NCBI GenBank assembly: GCA_016165875.1
Contig: JABBOT010000002.1
Span: 482,001 to 546,000 of the forward strand
Reading direction: 5' to 3'
Length of the DNA: 64,000 nucleotides
Source of the DNA: Acanthopleura granulata
Taxonomy: Eukaryota; Mollusca; Polyplacophora; Chitonida; Chitonidae
Each line of letters opens with the position of its first letter. Positions within the stretch are counted from its first letter, which is position 1. The position numbers and the translations under genes were made by a program. The notes under the pieces are model-generated. The model was not told where the DNA came from and did no database searches. It saw nothing but the letters and a program-made list of their open reading frames with translations. This document shows positions 35,446 to 47,105 of this stretch, piece after piece.

Positions 35446-36324
35446 AGGAAGTTGGGAAATGGTCACATAAAGACAGCACTTTCCTTTCATGTCCCCTTAA
35501 CAATAAGAGGAATAGTTTCAATTTTGAACTGAAATGGTGGGGCCTCTTTACTCTATTTGGCGTCTATATGTCTGGCTTTTTACCATTTGCGAGATCCTGA
35601 TCACAGAGAGAAAAGCTTAGGTCAACAGACTGAAAAATCCGAGTTGTCCAGTGGAGATAATTCAACTTTTGAATTGAATCTTGGGCGCTCTGCTTGAGAA
35701 TTGTGTCCAATGTGGCACCTTTTCCCGCGCATAGCTACTTGGACCCCAATTAAACTGACCATTGTTCTCTTGTAATACATTACTACATTAACAGTTGGCC
35801 CACAAATCGTTACCACCAAGGCAGGAATGAACAACAGAATATACAGCTTGGACCTGGGCTACTTTAGGCCGGGAAGGATCCACATCATGCTTAACCTGGG
35901 TCTGGGGCCATACAGATAATGTTGTACTTTGTGTTGAATAAAGACATCGTTCTAGGACCAGCGAACTTGTGCTACATCCAGAAAGTGTAAACCCTAATAA
36001 AGATAATAATGTTATTTAAAACCCACTTTCCAAGTGACATATACCTAACTCACGTTAAGGTGCTCACTGATAACTTATGTTTTATAACTTTTTATGATGA
36101 CTAACTTTGACATGAGGAGAGTAAATTACAACCTTTCAGCTTATCAGTTTAGCATACTTCATCACGTGTCTCTATAAGGGTCTCCATGACCTAAACTTTC
36201 CGACCTAACCTTCTTTATCTCCAAAATAAACAAACATGACCTGCTTCCCTATTTGTTTATCCACCCTGAACATCTGCTGATTGAAGAGATCTATGCTGAA
36301 CTTTTCAAGTTTAGGGGATCTGCC
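35446..36324. other. Gene-free stretch
   Basis: No supported feature. Confidence 0.35.
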
Positions 36325-36415
36325 CGCTTTCCTCCCACCACAATGCTGACCGCCGTCGTATAAGTGAAATATTCTTGAATACTGCGTAAGACACCAGCCA
36401 AATAAATAAATTATT
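36325..36415 (+). mobile_element. SINE 3' end
   Basis: cccgctttcctcccaccaca, gctgaccgccgtcgtataag and the tail ending in aaataaataaatta. The 5' two thirds are absent. Confidence 0.85.
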
Positions 36416-38242
36416 AAGTTTAGCACCATAACTGCTTGAGGCGTAAGATTTTCACGTGCATTTCAAAGTAAAATACAACCTGCAATATTGTATAATTGTA
36501 TATGCAACAAAAAGTTACCACAGTTTTGTAACGCCTCACCATCATAACGCAGGATAAATACTTAAAATATACTGATACTGCGTACAAAAAGCCTATTAAA
36601 AGAAGACATTATTGTTCAAAAGCGTGAATTAACAGCCGCTTTGAACTTGAAGATCTCCGCATTGTCCAAGTCATGATGCTTGGTTTAAACAGTATTTATT
36701 TTCCAGAAGTGGATTAATGAACAAGCGCATTGCCTATTTTAACACCTCTTCACACCTCTTCATGCTGTTTGCGATGGACTGTTCCAGATCATCACTGCAG
36801 ACGACACATCCCATTAAAATATGTCATTTAATTTGAGCCACTGTACTCAGCTGTTGAACAATGCAGCCGGATACAGGTGAGCAGCTGTGAAGACGACAAG
36901 CTCTTGAAATGTTTAATTCAGCCAAACAGATCAATATAGATCATAACCTTTTTTTTTAAGGAAATGTCCGAGAAAATGATAACCTGGCCTTCTCGTGGGA
37001 CTACCATGCATTTCGCCCAGGAATTAATTTTGATATTTTACCTATGTTACTTGCCATCTACTAACGTGAACTCAAACCCAGTCGGGCATTCCAGTCATCT
37101 GCATGCGACCATGTAGATAATTAGAACAATGAATGTGTTTTTGTGTCTCTTTGTACTTGTCCTCAGATGTGACCTGAATCTGTCCGAAAGATCCATATAT
37201 GAAACCACTAAGTGACGGATGTACTTTTTATTTCCGCTGTTGTTAGGGTGCAAGTCCATGAGCATTATTTCTGCTTGAAATGATTATAAAGATTGAATAC
37301 GGGAAAGACATTACGGCACCGCATGCAGCCATTCATTTGTTACCAAAAAGATAGCAAGCACTCTGAGAACACCATGTTACGTATTCTTTTAATGTCCACA
37401 GTGTATGCTTGGTGCGGCTAACCGACGGTTGCAAGGTCTACAGCGAGCCGTACTCCCGCCTACTTGTGCGTGACCAAGGCTAAACATCATGAAGTAATTA
37501 CTGATGCATTTAATCCATCATCTATTCAAATCGCTCAGAAATATCCCCACTCAGAAAGTGAAGTAACCAGTACTGTCACAGGTAAAGCTGTTATATTCTA
37601 GCGAGAATTCTCGTGCAATTACCACTCCTTTCTCTGAATATCACGTTATCGGGTGAAACATCCGACCTCGGCCAATTCTAGCGTTAATCGAGCATTGATT
37701 CTTCAACTAACTTCTTAAGAATATAAGAAAAACTATAGTATGTGGAGTAAAACATTGTGATAGTTTGCATATGTTCACACGTAACCTATGAAATCTGTCC
37801 TCTTGTCAATGTAGATGTACCTCAATCCTGGTGTTATTTTAACTGTCCATGTTAATGCTTCAGTAATAGAAACATACACCCTCCCTTGCATCACACAGCT
37901 TAAGCAGAATCAGGTGAAAATTGCAGCGATGTTAATTGCAATTTCAAGAAACAAAGTCACAAGTTTTCTTCACCTTATCAATAGACTGCTGTATGAATAA
38001 ACCAGTCCTCAATCGTTCAAAATGCCAGGCCTAAAAGCTGGATAACGCAAAACCACTTTGTAGACAAGATATATATATTCCATAATCGTCTGGGTGAAAA
38101 TGGCACGTTCTGTTGACCAGATCTCAGTGGCCTCTGATTTTGTGCCCTCGTCAGAACCCTGCACTGTCAGCATATCAGGGTATACAGTGTAGACACTTAA
38201 CTCTTTCCTATCTTGAGCTTAAGGAAAGCAGAAGGCGCCATT

Positions 38243-38246
<4 letters not shown>
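36416..38246. other. Gene-free stretch
   Basis: No supported gene. The 61-codon frame at 37815-38000 has no features of note. Confidence 0.35.

Positions 38247-38306
<60 letters not shown>
38247..38306. repeat. (TA)n microsatellite
   Basis: About 29 uninterrupted TA/AT dinucleotides. It is the longest dinucleotide run in the window. Confidence 0.98.
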
Positions 38307-38307
<1 letters not shown>

Positions 38308-40608
38308 CCCTTTTTCGCATTAGCAATTCCATAAACAGTTGGATAATATTTCAGGACAACCTCTCAAAGTGGTCACTGAAATACATGAGTACTTTACAAT
38401 ATTCTTTGTTTCCCTTCAAGGGCCCAACCCTCAAAATTTTTCCCTACCTCTGACAGAGCAGGTGGAAATGATTTTATTAAACTATACTCCATTTAACAAG
38501 AAGTTATTTTGAATAATGAGGCGGACGTGGAGCTCTATACACATTTCAGACTGTTCTTTGAAATGTGTGAAAATCTCGTGTACTTCGATCTAGGGAATAA
38601 AAAAATCTTTAAAACTCATGGGCAAAGCAGTAAATGAAAACACATCAATGCGTTCTATATAGCAGCATGTTTGTTCAGTGAACTCGAAACCAGTTAAATT
38701 GTTGGAATGTCCGGGAAACAAAAGATTTCAATACTTACACATCGAACATCGTTCTCAAATGTGTCAGTTGCATGCTAGCAATCCCATGAACACACTGTTT
38801 CAACAACTGTTTATACGGTTTTCAGCCAGTCGTTATATTTTATCGCTGACACGATATGTGCCTCAATTGCCAACTGTATCAAAAAACAGGAAGAATATGG
38901 GACAAATACCAGGAAGAGAACAGGGCATCAATCTAACATATAATATTTACAGAAAGAGTTCAAAAGCATCCATTTTAATGAAAAATTTTAATTAGAAATC
39001 TTACATAAATTATATATGTGAAAAAGTGTCTACAAAATTTGGTCTCTTGAACGAAATTAAATTTTCTGTGACCAAAAATATCACCAGTGTTCTGTGGTGA
39101 TGAACACCCATACCTCACCTTACAGGACTCAACGGCATATTGTTGGAGTTAGAAAGGTGCTTATCTGCTGTTAAAAGGACACTACCTGACACGAAACACC
39201 ATGCTGACACTCTAATAAACTCAAAGCAATGTTTTCAGTGTTATAAAGGGGTCAAGCTAAAGTTGAAAGGGTGTTTATTTAAGATAGCCCCTTTTCTGCA
39301 TCTTAGAAAAGGCTGGGGTTAGCTGTTGCATTACAAAAAGGTGTATACCGAGGTGTTAAGCAGTGAAACAAACCTGTAACCGCATTGGTAATTTAGGCTA
39401 CATTGTGGTGTTAGGACTCACGCTTTAGACCCCCAAAAAGTGGGGAATCAAAACAATTCAATTAGAGGTGTTAATAAAATCCCGTTATTTATGATAATAC
39501 AGAATCTGAATTTATTTTTTAATCAAGCTCTTTGCTCTCTTGGCAATGTATATAGCCTCAGTGTAGGCTATATTTTATCCTGTTTGACTATCATTGTATA
39601 GCAAATACGGGTAGACACATTCATCTTTAAAGTATGTAAGACAACAGTTTTATAGCCAGCTTGCTCTATAGCTAAGCCCTATATATTCTAACAACAGGGT
39701 TAAAGCCAGCCAGCTTTTGAAGTCATTTGGCATAAAATAAATGAAGCAACAAAGCCGTGTGTTCTTGTGTATGTTGTGCTTTGTGACTGTTTTCAGTGCA
39801 AGCCCGTCTAATGTCCAGTCATAAAACCATTTAGCCCACACACGGCTTAAATTCTTACCGTGACGGGCAGATGGCTACGCGCCACGATTCCAGTGTACAT
39901 TTAGAGTTACGAATGTGCAGTATCATTTCATATATCAGTTTTGCAGACGCGGATTTCATATTTTATATAATCATGATGATACTGGTAATGGCCAAGACAT
40001 TGGCGACATTGGTGACCTGTCTACAGACCATTGTTGATTGGAGAGAATGGATAGAATTATTTTTCAGGAATCCCGGAGAATTAAGGCTCATTGCCTAATT
40101 TGATGGGAGGAATAGTAAAGAACGAGAGCTAGTTCCTCTTTATCAACATTCTACAGTAGACTTTCAAGGCAAGCATGCATGTTAATACATTTTAACGTCG
40201 AACATGTAGTAAGAATTAGCAATGGAGCCTCCCGCCATAGGTCTATCTAATAAAATTGACGTCATGCTAGGTGCCGATATAAACAAGATCATTTGTTAAG
40301 ATAAATATTTCTTACTTAAGGGAAATGGTATTTAAAAAAAGGGGAAAAAGAAAAGCTGTTTGCGCTTAAGTTTAGAACTGTGACAAAAAAGTTGCAAACT
40401 AAGCTGAAACTGGTCAGGGAACAGACAAGGGAACCCTGATGAAGACCACGTGTACCGAAAATCTGGTTGCGTTACTCCTTGTGAGTTTCCAAACTAGATT
40501 TCCACTAGATAGGTAGAGCTTTCTCAGTTTTAAACAAGGCGACGCTATAGATATTTAAATATCTGAGTCCGACTGAAGGTTTCAAGTCTTGTTAAAGATT
40601 CTTTGTCT
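38307..40608. other. Gene-free stretch
   Basis: No supported feature. The open frames at 38678-38995 and 39871-40098 lack domains and splice support. Confidence 0.35.
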
Positions 40609-41095
40609 ATGACCAGTGACGACATATCGCTCAATGAGGACAATGTCTTCGTGTTGTTGTTGTTATGTCTTATTTCTAAGATAGAAAGCTACATAAAATT
40701 AAACCCTTTCACCTATACTACAGATCCGATCAGCATTGATATGTATTATGCAGATTTGAGCCGTCACAATCTTCTGCTTAGTGTTTTGTATTCAGTAAGT
40801 AGAATTTTCCATACATGTTCTCACAATAGGGTGTATTAAGAGTCACATTAGTCCAGTACAGAGGGGAGGAACAATAGCCCATAACCCATGGAGACCCCTC
40901 GAGTCTCTGTGGCTTGACTGTATTTCTACAGATACACAAAACAGTTGTATGACATTAAAAAGCTTTCAAGGAGTTGTTCTTGTCAAATCCATATTTGTAC
41001 AATTACCTATTTTTCAGTTATTGAACGACCGTGGCGCTTTGACTGACACAGATACCAACCATGGTTTTTACACATCTTTCAAACCCAGGATGTGA
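40609..41095 (+). CDS. Candidate two-exon ORF (40609-40794 joined to 41018-41095)
   Basis: ATG at 40609 opens 62 codons (MTSDDISLNEDNVFVLLLL...) up to a donor TTCA|GTAAGTAG after 40794. A 223-bp intron ends with attacctatttttcag at 41017. Joining in phase 0 continues LLNDRGALTDTDTNHGFYT to a TGA at 41093-41095, for 87 residues in total. The hydrophobic VFVLLLLCLI stretch near residue 15 could be a membrane segment. No family is recognised. The second exon overlaps, in another frame, the ATG of the next candidate, so this may be an upstream ORF in the same transcript. Confidence 0.3.
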
Positions 41096-44000
41096 AATGC
41101 AAGCTCTTTATGGAGACTACACATTTGATGAAATGTAAGTTGCTTTTTGTTGTCTATTGTCTAGTATTAGTTAACAATGCATGCATTATTATTCACTCTT
41201 TTAAGAAATAGAAGCAAGTTACAAAACTAAAAGTAAAAAATGTGGGCCTTAATGACATTTTACTCTGACCAAAAACAACCATTTTTAAAGCCCTCTCCGA
41301 ATATTAATAACGCGTCTGTGTTATATCGTTACTGCAGTATGCACCAGGAAAAGCAAAATGATCCATTTTATGCCATTAAGACTTATTAATGTACTTTGTA
41401 AATTTTTTACCTGATTATCACTCGGTCTTGCGCTATATCACTTTCCTCTCTGTAATATTCCTATTCTTAAGACATTCAAATTATACATTCTAAAAATATG
41501 TAACCACAATGAAACGTAATTTCAGAAAATTTGTACCAAGTTCTCTACTGTAATGATAATTAATATGATAATTGTCCTTCATTTAAGTATTATTTAGCTA
41601 AGTTGTTGTTAAAGTTCCTCAGTTACTCAGTGCAAGTTGCGATACGTGAATTACATTGTGTTGTTTAACAATTCCTGATCGTTTGAGCAAGGTGTTAGTC
41701 TGACATATATTGTGTAGGTTTCATTGAATGAAACTTTTGCCCAAATGTCGCTTATCACAAGAAAAGAATTGTTAAAAAATTACAGTACCCGCACCCAATG
41801 ATTACAGGATTAAGACTGTGGGAGACACAATATTTTACGCTACTGAAATGACAAGATGATGTCATCATAAAATCCAAATACTTTACAAAATAGTGTTCCT
41901 TACATTTAGACCTTTGAACAGATGCTGAGCCTAGCTTATTTTATATCACAGAACATATGAAATGAATACACAATTTCGAAAATACGTTGGAGAGAATCTC
42001 AACGAATCTTAAACAATGCCCCTGTTTGTTGAGAAAGAATCATTGTTCGAAGCCGGGGACTTCCTCGTTACACTGGATAGACTATTGGCCACCCATTGGT
42101 CGATCTACATGAGATGTGCATCCACAGGGTGCAACATCCTTACAGTGTTGGGAATTTTTTTATGCAATTACTTTATTCAGATCAAGTGTAGTTAGGACAT
42201 TTTAACCCTATTAGGTATGGAACAAGTTAAGCCTCTGCCAAACATACGAGAAAGTTTGATTCTAAAACACAGATACATGTTCAACGTTGGTGACACTTAT
42301 ATTCATTTTCAATGTAATCACTGCAGAATAAATCTTATGTTTGTTTTTTTTTTATCGTGGCATCTCTCATACATGTTTTTGACGTTTATGATGAGATTAA
42401 GGAAACTATACTCCAGATTTTCGGTGAAAACGCCACAGATTTTACCATTTTAGACGAAACATTTTGTGTTCAGCGTGAGACGGGTCGATTTGTTCAACTT
42501 GAGGGATTTTTTATTACAACAGTAAGATGGAATTTTTTAAGCAGTGTACTACCACTGCTGTATTAATATGTCATCCATGATGGCCTGTGGGTTACCTCTG
42601 AGCAGGACTCTGAGGGCTGAGCATGGGACAGAACGCAGTTGCAAGTGAAGATGTATACCATTTAAATACAACAGCAGGATAATCTTCTTAATTGGCCTTA
42701 TGTTGTTAACATTCTGAATGGTATGTAAGCCATTTTAAATTGGAAACAGTGTAAATGCCTGTTAGTTTGCAACTTTTCTGAAAGGTGCCTATTCACAACT
42801 TTTCTAAAAGGTGCTTAACCACACCCAAGGTGTGTAAATATACACACGTTGTAAAGGGCGTTAATTCACACCCTTTCCAAACGTGTAAACTTACACCTAA
42901 TAGGGTGTGCGTCCTGGCACAGGCCATTTACACCCATTATGGGTGTATATTGACACCATTTTACCTAAGAGTGTAGCCAAGTTAATGAGCTTGAAGACAT
43001 GTGCCGTGACGTCAGTTAATAAAATATCTGAATCTATTACTGGCACGTAGTTTTTATTATTAGACAGAAAATATTCCACCAAGATTAACTCCAACATCTC
43101 GTTCTCATACTGGGTCCTCGTTATACACGTTCTCATACTGGGTCCTCGTTATACACGTTCTCATACTGGGTCCTCGTTATACACGTTCTCATACTGGGTT
43201 CTCCTTACACCCGGTGGTAAAAGCAGTCACTGTGGAATATTATGCTGTTTCCCAGGGAGTGGACAGAAGAAAAATTTACATTTATTCTAACATTTATGAT
43301 TTTGCTTTGATTTCAACTCATGGAGCACCAAATTACTGATGAACTTTGTGTATTCTCGTGACCCTGTATACATAATACGTTGGTTTGTGATTCTATTCAC
43401 AACTCGTGTAAGTCAACCCGGACTATGCTTGTTATCGTGTATAGAAAAGTTTGAATGTCACCTTCCTGTGTTCACATTCCAACAATTGTGTTGAAAATGT
43501 TGACGATCATAAGTTCAACTCATTTCCCAGAGAAGAAAAATATCAATTTCCGCATAGAGAAACAAACTCCTTATGATTCTATATATTTTTCGTTTCCTAC
43601 GCCTCATAAATATTCATGTCTTTGAGAGGCATTCTGGAGTTGAATTGGACAACATGAAGAGGTTATGTGGATAACAAGTTTTATTTATTTTGAAGCACCT
43701 TCCAAACCGTATAGGAGTACAGGAGTATAGTTTTATTTAGAGTACGATAGAATACAAAAACAAAGTTCAGAAATAAAGTTCAAAGGTCTTTTCAGAATCA
43801 GGAAGAGTTAGCCGTTCATGATAAGCATGCATCGTCCTATTTTATTCCATTTGGAGCCATGCAACTATATGACATCTTTAGTTTTATGTTGTCTAGAATA
43901 TTGTGTTCAAAGTATAGATGGAGACATATTAGAAGATTTTTAAATACTAAATTTTGCAGAAAAAAGTATAAAATATTTTAAAGTAAAAGACAGCCCTGGA

Positions 44001-44880
44001 ATGACGTACTGTTCATTAAAAAGATTATAGAACTCACTTTTGAATGTAAAAACCTGTTTGAAATTGTATGAGTTCGTTGCTTAATTGTGTTCGCTAGAAG
44101 TGTGCAGTATTCTGCTGCCGACTGGGAATCTGAAGGCGCCCATGCTGACACCAGCTGTTTATAAGCTGTGACGTAAATGTTCTGAGTTTCCTTTCAATTG
44201 AACATAGAGACAGCACACTGTGTTGATCTCTTATGTTTTAATAATAACAAGAAAATGGGTGAACAACACTGCAAAGTATCTCCAGACCACTGTGTTGTGG
44301 CAAGAGTAAGTTTCTAGATCATTTCATGTTATAAATTGACATATATACTTACCTTAGAAACACAGCCCTAGTAGTTTACTACAGTTTCAGGGGACAAGAG
44401 TGTTCCGCACTTAGAACAATTACGTCATAGCCTAGACAGAATGGCGACGTTTCATGGTAATCGATGGAGCAGAGTCAAATGTCAGTTTCCTCCGTCGTAG
44501 TAGCACTTAGAAAAGATACTTTACGGTACCGACATGAACATAATATTATGCAACCGTTTTGACAAACTTAACTCAGGACATGCACTGTCTTTCACTTTAA
44601 TGTATTTTCTAACTGATTGGGTAAATTATTATACACCCGTTTTCATATCTGCAGTGCAATATTCGGTAATCTCGGCAAATGGGCCGCATTAGAACATATT
44701 CAGGAGAGATATCGATATTTACCTGCTGCCGATTTGGATTTTATGTCCACAAAACACTGCACTATGGATCGGTGCAATTTTACTTGTGGATATGTGCTCG
44801 TCAAATCGAAACTCGAAGCTCGTCAGGTACGGGTGCATGATGACAAATACATTATAAGAGAGAAATTCGAAAGCCTTTGA
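41061..44880 (+). CDS. Candidate two-exon gene (41061-41133 joined to 44656-44880), unrecognised
   Basis: An ATG in a consensus start context (accaaccATGG, 41061) opens MVFTHLSNPGCEMQALYGDY and runs to a donor GAAAT|GTAAGTTG after 41133, phase 2. A strong acceptor, cccgttttcatatctgcag, ends at 44655, and joining there keeps phase: IAIFGNLGKWAALEHIQERY, then the cysteine-bearing HCTMDRCNFTCGYVLV and a charged C-terminus ending REKFESL before TGA at 44878-44880. About 99 residues in total, four of the five cysteines being HC, RC and TC in the second exon. A further donor, CAG|GTACGG, lies at 44826. The 3.5-kb intron holds other coding-looking pieces (42333-42523; 44254-44306), so the true model may differ. 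Confidence 0.3.
42327..42523 (+). CDS. Candidate coding exon between an acceptor-like and a donor-like site
   Basis: After aatcactgcag (ending 42326) the strand is open through VFDVYDEIKETILQIFGENA, a section rich in conserved-looking residues, then TFCVQRETGRFVQLEGFF, to ACA|GTAAGATG at 42523. The phase is 0 at both ends. A T run at 42344-42353 falls inside this span, so an acceptor further right (gatgag, 42394) is also possible. It does not join in phase with the exons listed for 41061-44880. No family is recognised. Confidence 0.25.
42770..42975. repeat. Cluster of short palindromes around GTGTNNA/TNNACAC
   Basis: Within 200 bp occur acacccaaggtgtgt, gtaaatatacacac, aagggcgttaattcacaccc, cgtgtaaacttacacc and acacccattatgggtgt. 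All are imperfect palindromes with ACACC/GGTGT ends. They may be a degenerate tandem array or a hairpin-rich element. Confidence 0.65.
43101..43205 (+). repeat. Tandem repeat, 28-bp unit, about 3.8 copies
   Basis: The unit gttctcatactgggtcctcg plus ttatacac starts at 43101, 43129, 43157 and 43185, with only the last copy changed. Confidence 0.95.
43206..44150. other. Gene-free stretch
   Basis: No supported feature. Confidence 0.35.
44155..44253 (+). promoter_or_regulatory. Possible promoter and 5' UTR of a small exon
   Basis: A TATA-like gtttataagc (near 44158) is followed by a CRE-like tgacgtaa (near 44170) and, some 80 bp on, by the ATG at 44254. This is pattern evidence only. Confidence 0.25.
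44254..44306 (+). CDS. Candidate short first coding exon
   Basis: ATG in the context aagaaaATGGG opens MGEQHCKVSPDHCVVAR and reaches the donor AGA|GTAAGTTT in phase 0 after 17 codons (the donor itself begins just beyond 44304-44306). An upstream TATA-like site supports a start here. No downstream exon in matching phase was found within 1 kb; the exon at 44656 does not match in phase. Confidence 0.22.
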
Positions 44881-44964
44881 GTGAAATAATATTTTTGTGA
44901 AAATTTTCGAGGTAGTAAAACTCTTTTGTGTTATCAATGTATTACTTTGTAACAACAGTTTCCA

Positions 44965-45147
44965 GTGAGCATATATGTAGCTAGGCTGGACATATGCACA
45001 GAGGCATTGTATACCTATACATCCAACAATAACGGTAGACTATTCGCAAAAAAAGTTAAAACCTCATGGGAGGGCGAAGGGTGGCGCAAAGTTATTAATT
45101 ATCTGTTTACAGAGGGGAAAACATTGTGTGCAGCTTGCTTAAAATGA
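44965..45147 (+). CDS. Candidate terminal exon, unrecognised
   Basis: After the acceptor-like gtttccag (ending about 44966) the strand encodes SIYVARLDICTEALYTY, then KTSWEGEGWRKVINYLF and CAACLK before TGA at 45145-45147. The aromatic and charged composition looks protein-like. The phase needed (one base supplied by the previous exon) does not match the candidate exons listed upstream. Confidence 0.22.
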   Translation: MSIYVARLDICTEALYTYTSNNNGRLFAKKVKTSWEGEGWRKVINYLFTEGKTLCAACLK

Positions 45148-45335
45148 GTGAACTAAAACCCATACTTAAAAGTGTACATGATAAGGTTCAAATCTGAGCC
45201 CACTGAAACACATACTTAAAGGTGAGAGGACAAGGTTCAAATTTGAGCGCAATAAAGCCCATGCTTAAAGGAGCAGATGACAAAGTTCAAATTTGAGCTA
45301 AACGAAACACATACTTAAAGCAGCCGACGACAACA
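45145..45335 (+). repeat. Tandem repeat, about 50-bp unit, 3.5 copies
   Basis: catacttaaa recurs at 45161, 45211, 45260 and 45310, each followed by a variable part and gacaaggttcaaatttgagc. Confidence 0.9.
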
Positions 45336-45656
45336 TAGTATGTCATGCAGGTGTTCCTTTTTCAAATCATTCTAGCAAGCAGTCTAGATGCTCATGGAAA
45401 GGTTTGCCACAAACCATATGCACTGGCATTTAGTAAACGCTGACATCAACATATATGCACTTGTATAGCATCGGGAATGCGAAAAAAGCTTTCGTGTCCA
45501 GTCAAACTATTTGGGAAGCAGAACGAGTTGACTGAACATTTCTTACACCTTCCACAAAGATTCTGGACAAACATTTTGAAATACATTTACCGTGAATTTA
45601 TCAAGTCATACTACAACGTCTGCACACTATGGTCTAACACTTCTGTGAAAACTGAT

Positions 45657-45978
45657 CATAACAAAGAAAACTGAACAAGTTCATTATATGCTGGCATAAC
45701 AAAGAAGACTGAACAAGTTCATTATATGCTGGCATAACAAAGAAAACTGAACAAGTTCATTATATGTTGGCATAACAAAGAAAACTGAACAAGTTTATTA
45801 TATGTTGGCATAACAAAGAAAACTGACCAAGTGCATTATATGTTGGCATAACAAAGAAAACTGAACAAGTTCATTATATGTTGGCATAACAAAGAAAACT
45901 GAACAAGTGCATCGTATGTTGGCATAACAAAGAAAACTGAACAAGTTGATTATATGTTGATATGACAAAGAAGACTGG
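45657..45978 (+). repeat. Tandem repeat, 38-bp unit, about 8.5 copies
   Basis: acaaagaaaactgaacaagt recurs at exact 38-base steps from 45661 to 45965, with one or two changes per unit (ctgg/ttgg, ttcatt/tgcatt). Confidence 0.97.
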
Positions 45979-46959
45979 CAGTGTTAGCTATACGACACTC
46001 GAATTTGTGCAGAAAGATTCTAAAAGTTCTTTAGGGTCAACTGATTGAGAAATCAAATGCTTCGTTAATGCATAGTAACAGTCGAAGCTCTTTTAAGTGG
46101 AGTTAAAAAGTAAAACGACACAATACTATTTCGGCTACACAAGTTTACGACACAACGTCGTAAAAGTCAAAAAGACAGAATGGCATGGCGCACAGAGTTT
46201 CACACAAAAAAGTGTCCGACAATGTAGCAATCTTCCAGAAGCCCTAACTCTAGTGTCAAGTTTAATCAACGTAATAAAAACGTTCGTGCGTCATGGTTCA
46301 TGCGTTATAAAGTGGCCAGTGCATCGCAAGTAACAGATCGGCATCACAGGCTCGGGGGTCCTATTTCTGCTAGCCTTATCACCTATGGATATATATCTTT
46401 CCGCCGGTTAAAGGATACATGAAAGCTAACTCTAAACTTACGATCTTCAGGGAAATGAAGTTATGCAAGAAAAATGAAAAAAAAAAAAGAATCGCTTTTA
46501 AGACGCACTTAATATCTCTTTGTAACCCCACTATTATATACATATTTGTAAAATAGTTCGGAAAATGACTGTCTTACTGCATTGGAATGTGGAACCAGCT
46601 TAGCGCCCCAATCCAGGCACCTCGTCCCTCGGAGTTGCTTTGCCATTCTTGGCCAGCAGTCCCATGCTGTCACCCGATTGAAAATCATAAACGCGATAAA
46701 GGAATGTTGGGGTACCATATTGCAAATGACAGATGCGATAATGAAATGTTTGGAATTGAGACTATGATTGACAGTTACAGGCTATATATGTAATTCCCGG
46801 ATTAGCATAGGGTCTTTGACCTCAGCTGGCTCATATGCCTCAGCCGCACTGTTTACACGCCCATGTGACAGTCTGAAACTTAAAATGGGGCGTTTGATAA
46901 AGTACCTCTGATAAACGACGAAAATTTAAGATATCCCATAAGTCATTCACACTGTCTGT
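45979..46959. other. Gene-free stretch
   Basis: No supported gene. Near 46587-46650 the reading WNQLSAPIQAPRPSEL faintly resembles the end of a LINE reverse transcriptase, but it is too short to call. Confidence 0.3.
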
Positions 46960-47105
46960 CAGTTAAATACTTTATTACTTTATTACTTTATCGGTGTACT
47001 CAGATAAACGCTTTTATAGGACGGCGGCCATCATTATATGGTGGTAGGAGACCGCGCAGAGATTAAGTGCCACATGAAACCGAATATAATGTACACGCCA
47101 AGTTC
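46960..47105 (-). mobile_element. Diverged SINE fragment
   Basis: Recognisable pieces: tgtactcagataaacgctt, ggacggcggccatcattata, tggtggtaggagaccgcgca. Head absent. Confidence 0.65.

Noticed and set aside
45657..45978. CRISPR-like array
   Set aside because: Units are contiguous 38-bp tandem repeats without unique spacers, in an animal genome.
46509..46793. Possible LINE reverse-transcriptase end (WNQLSAPIQ)
   Set aside because: Too short and not in a consistent frame with other RT blocks. A search could rescue it.
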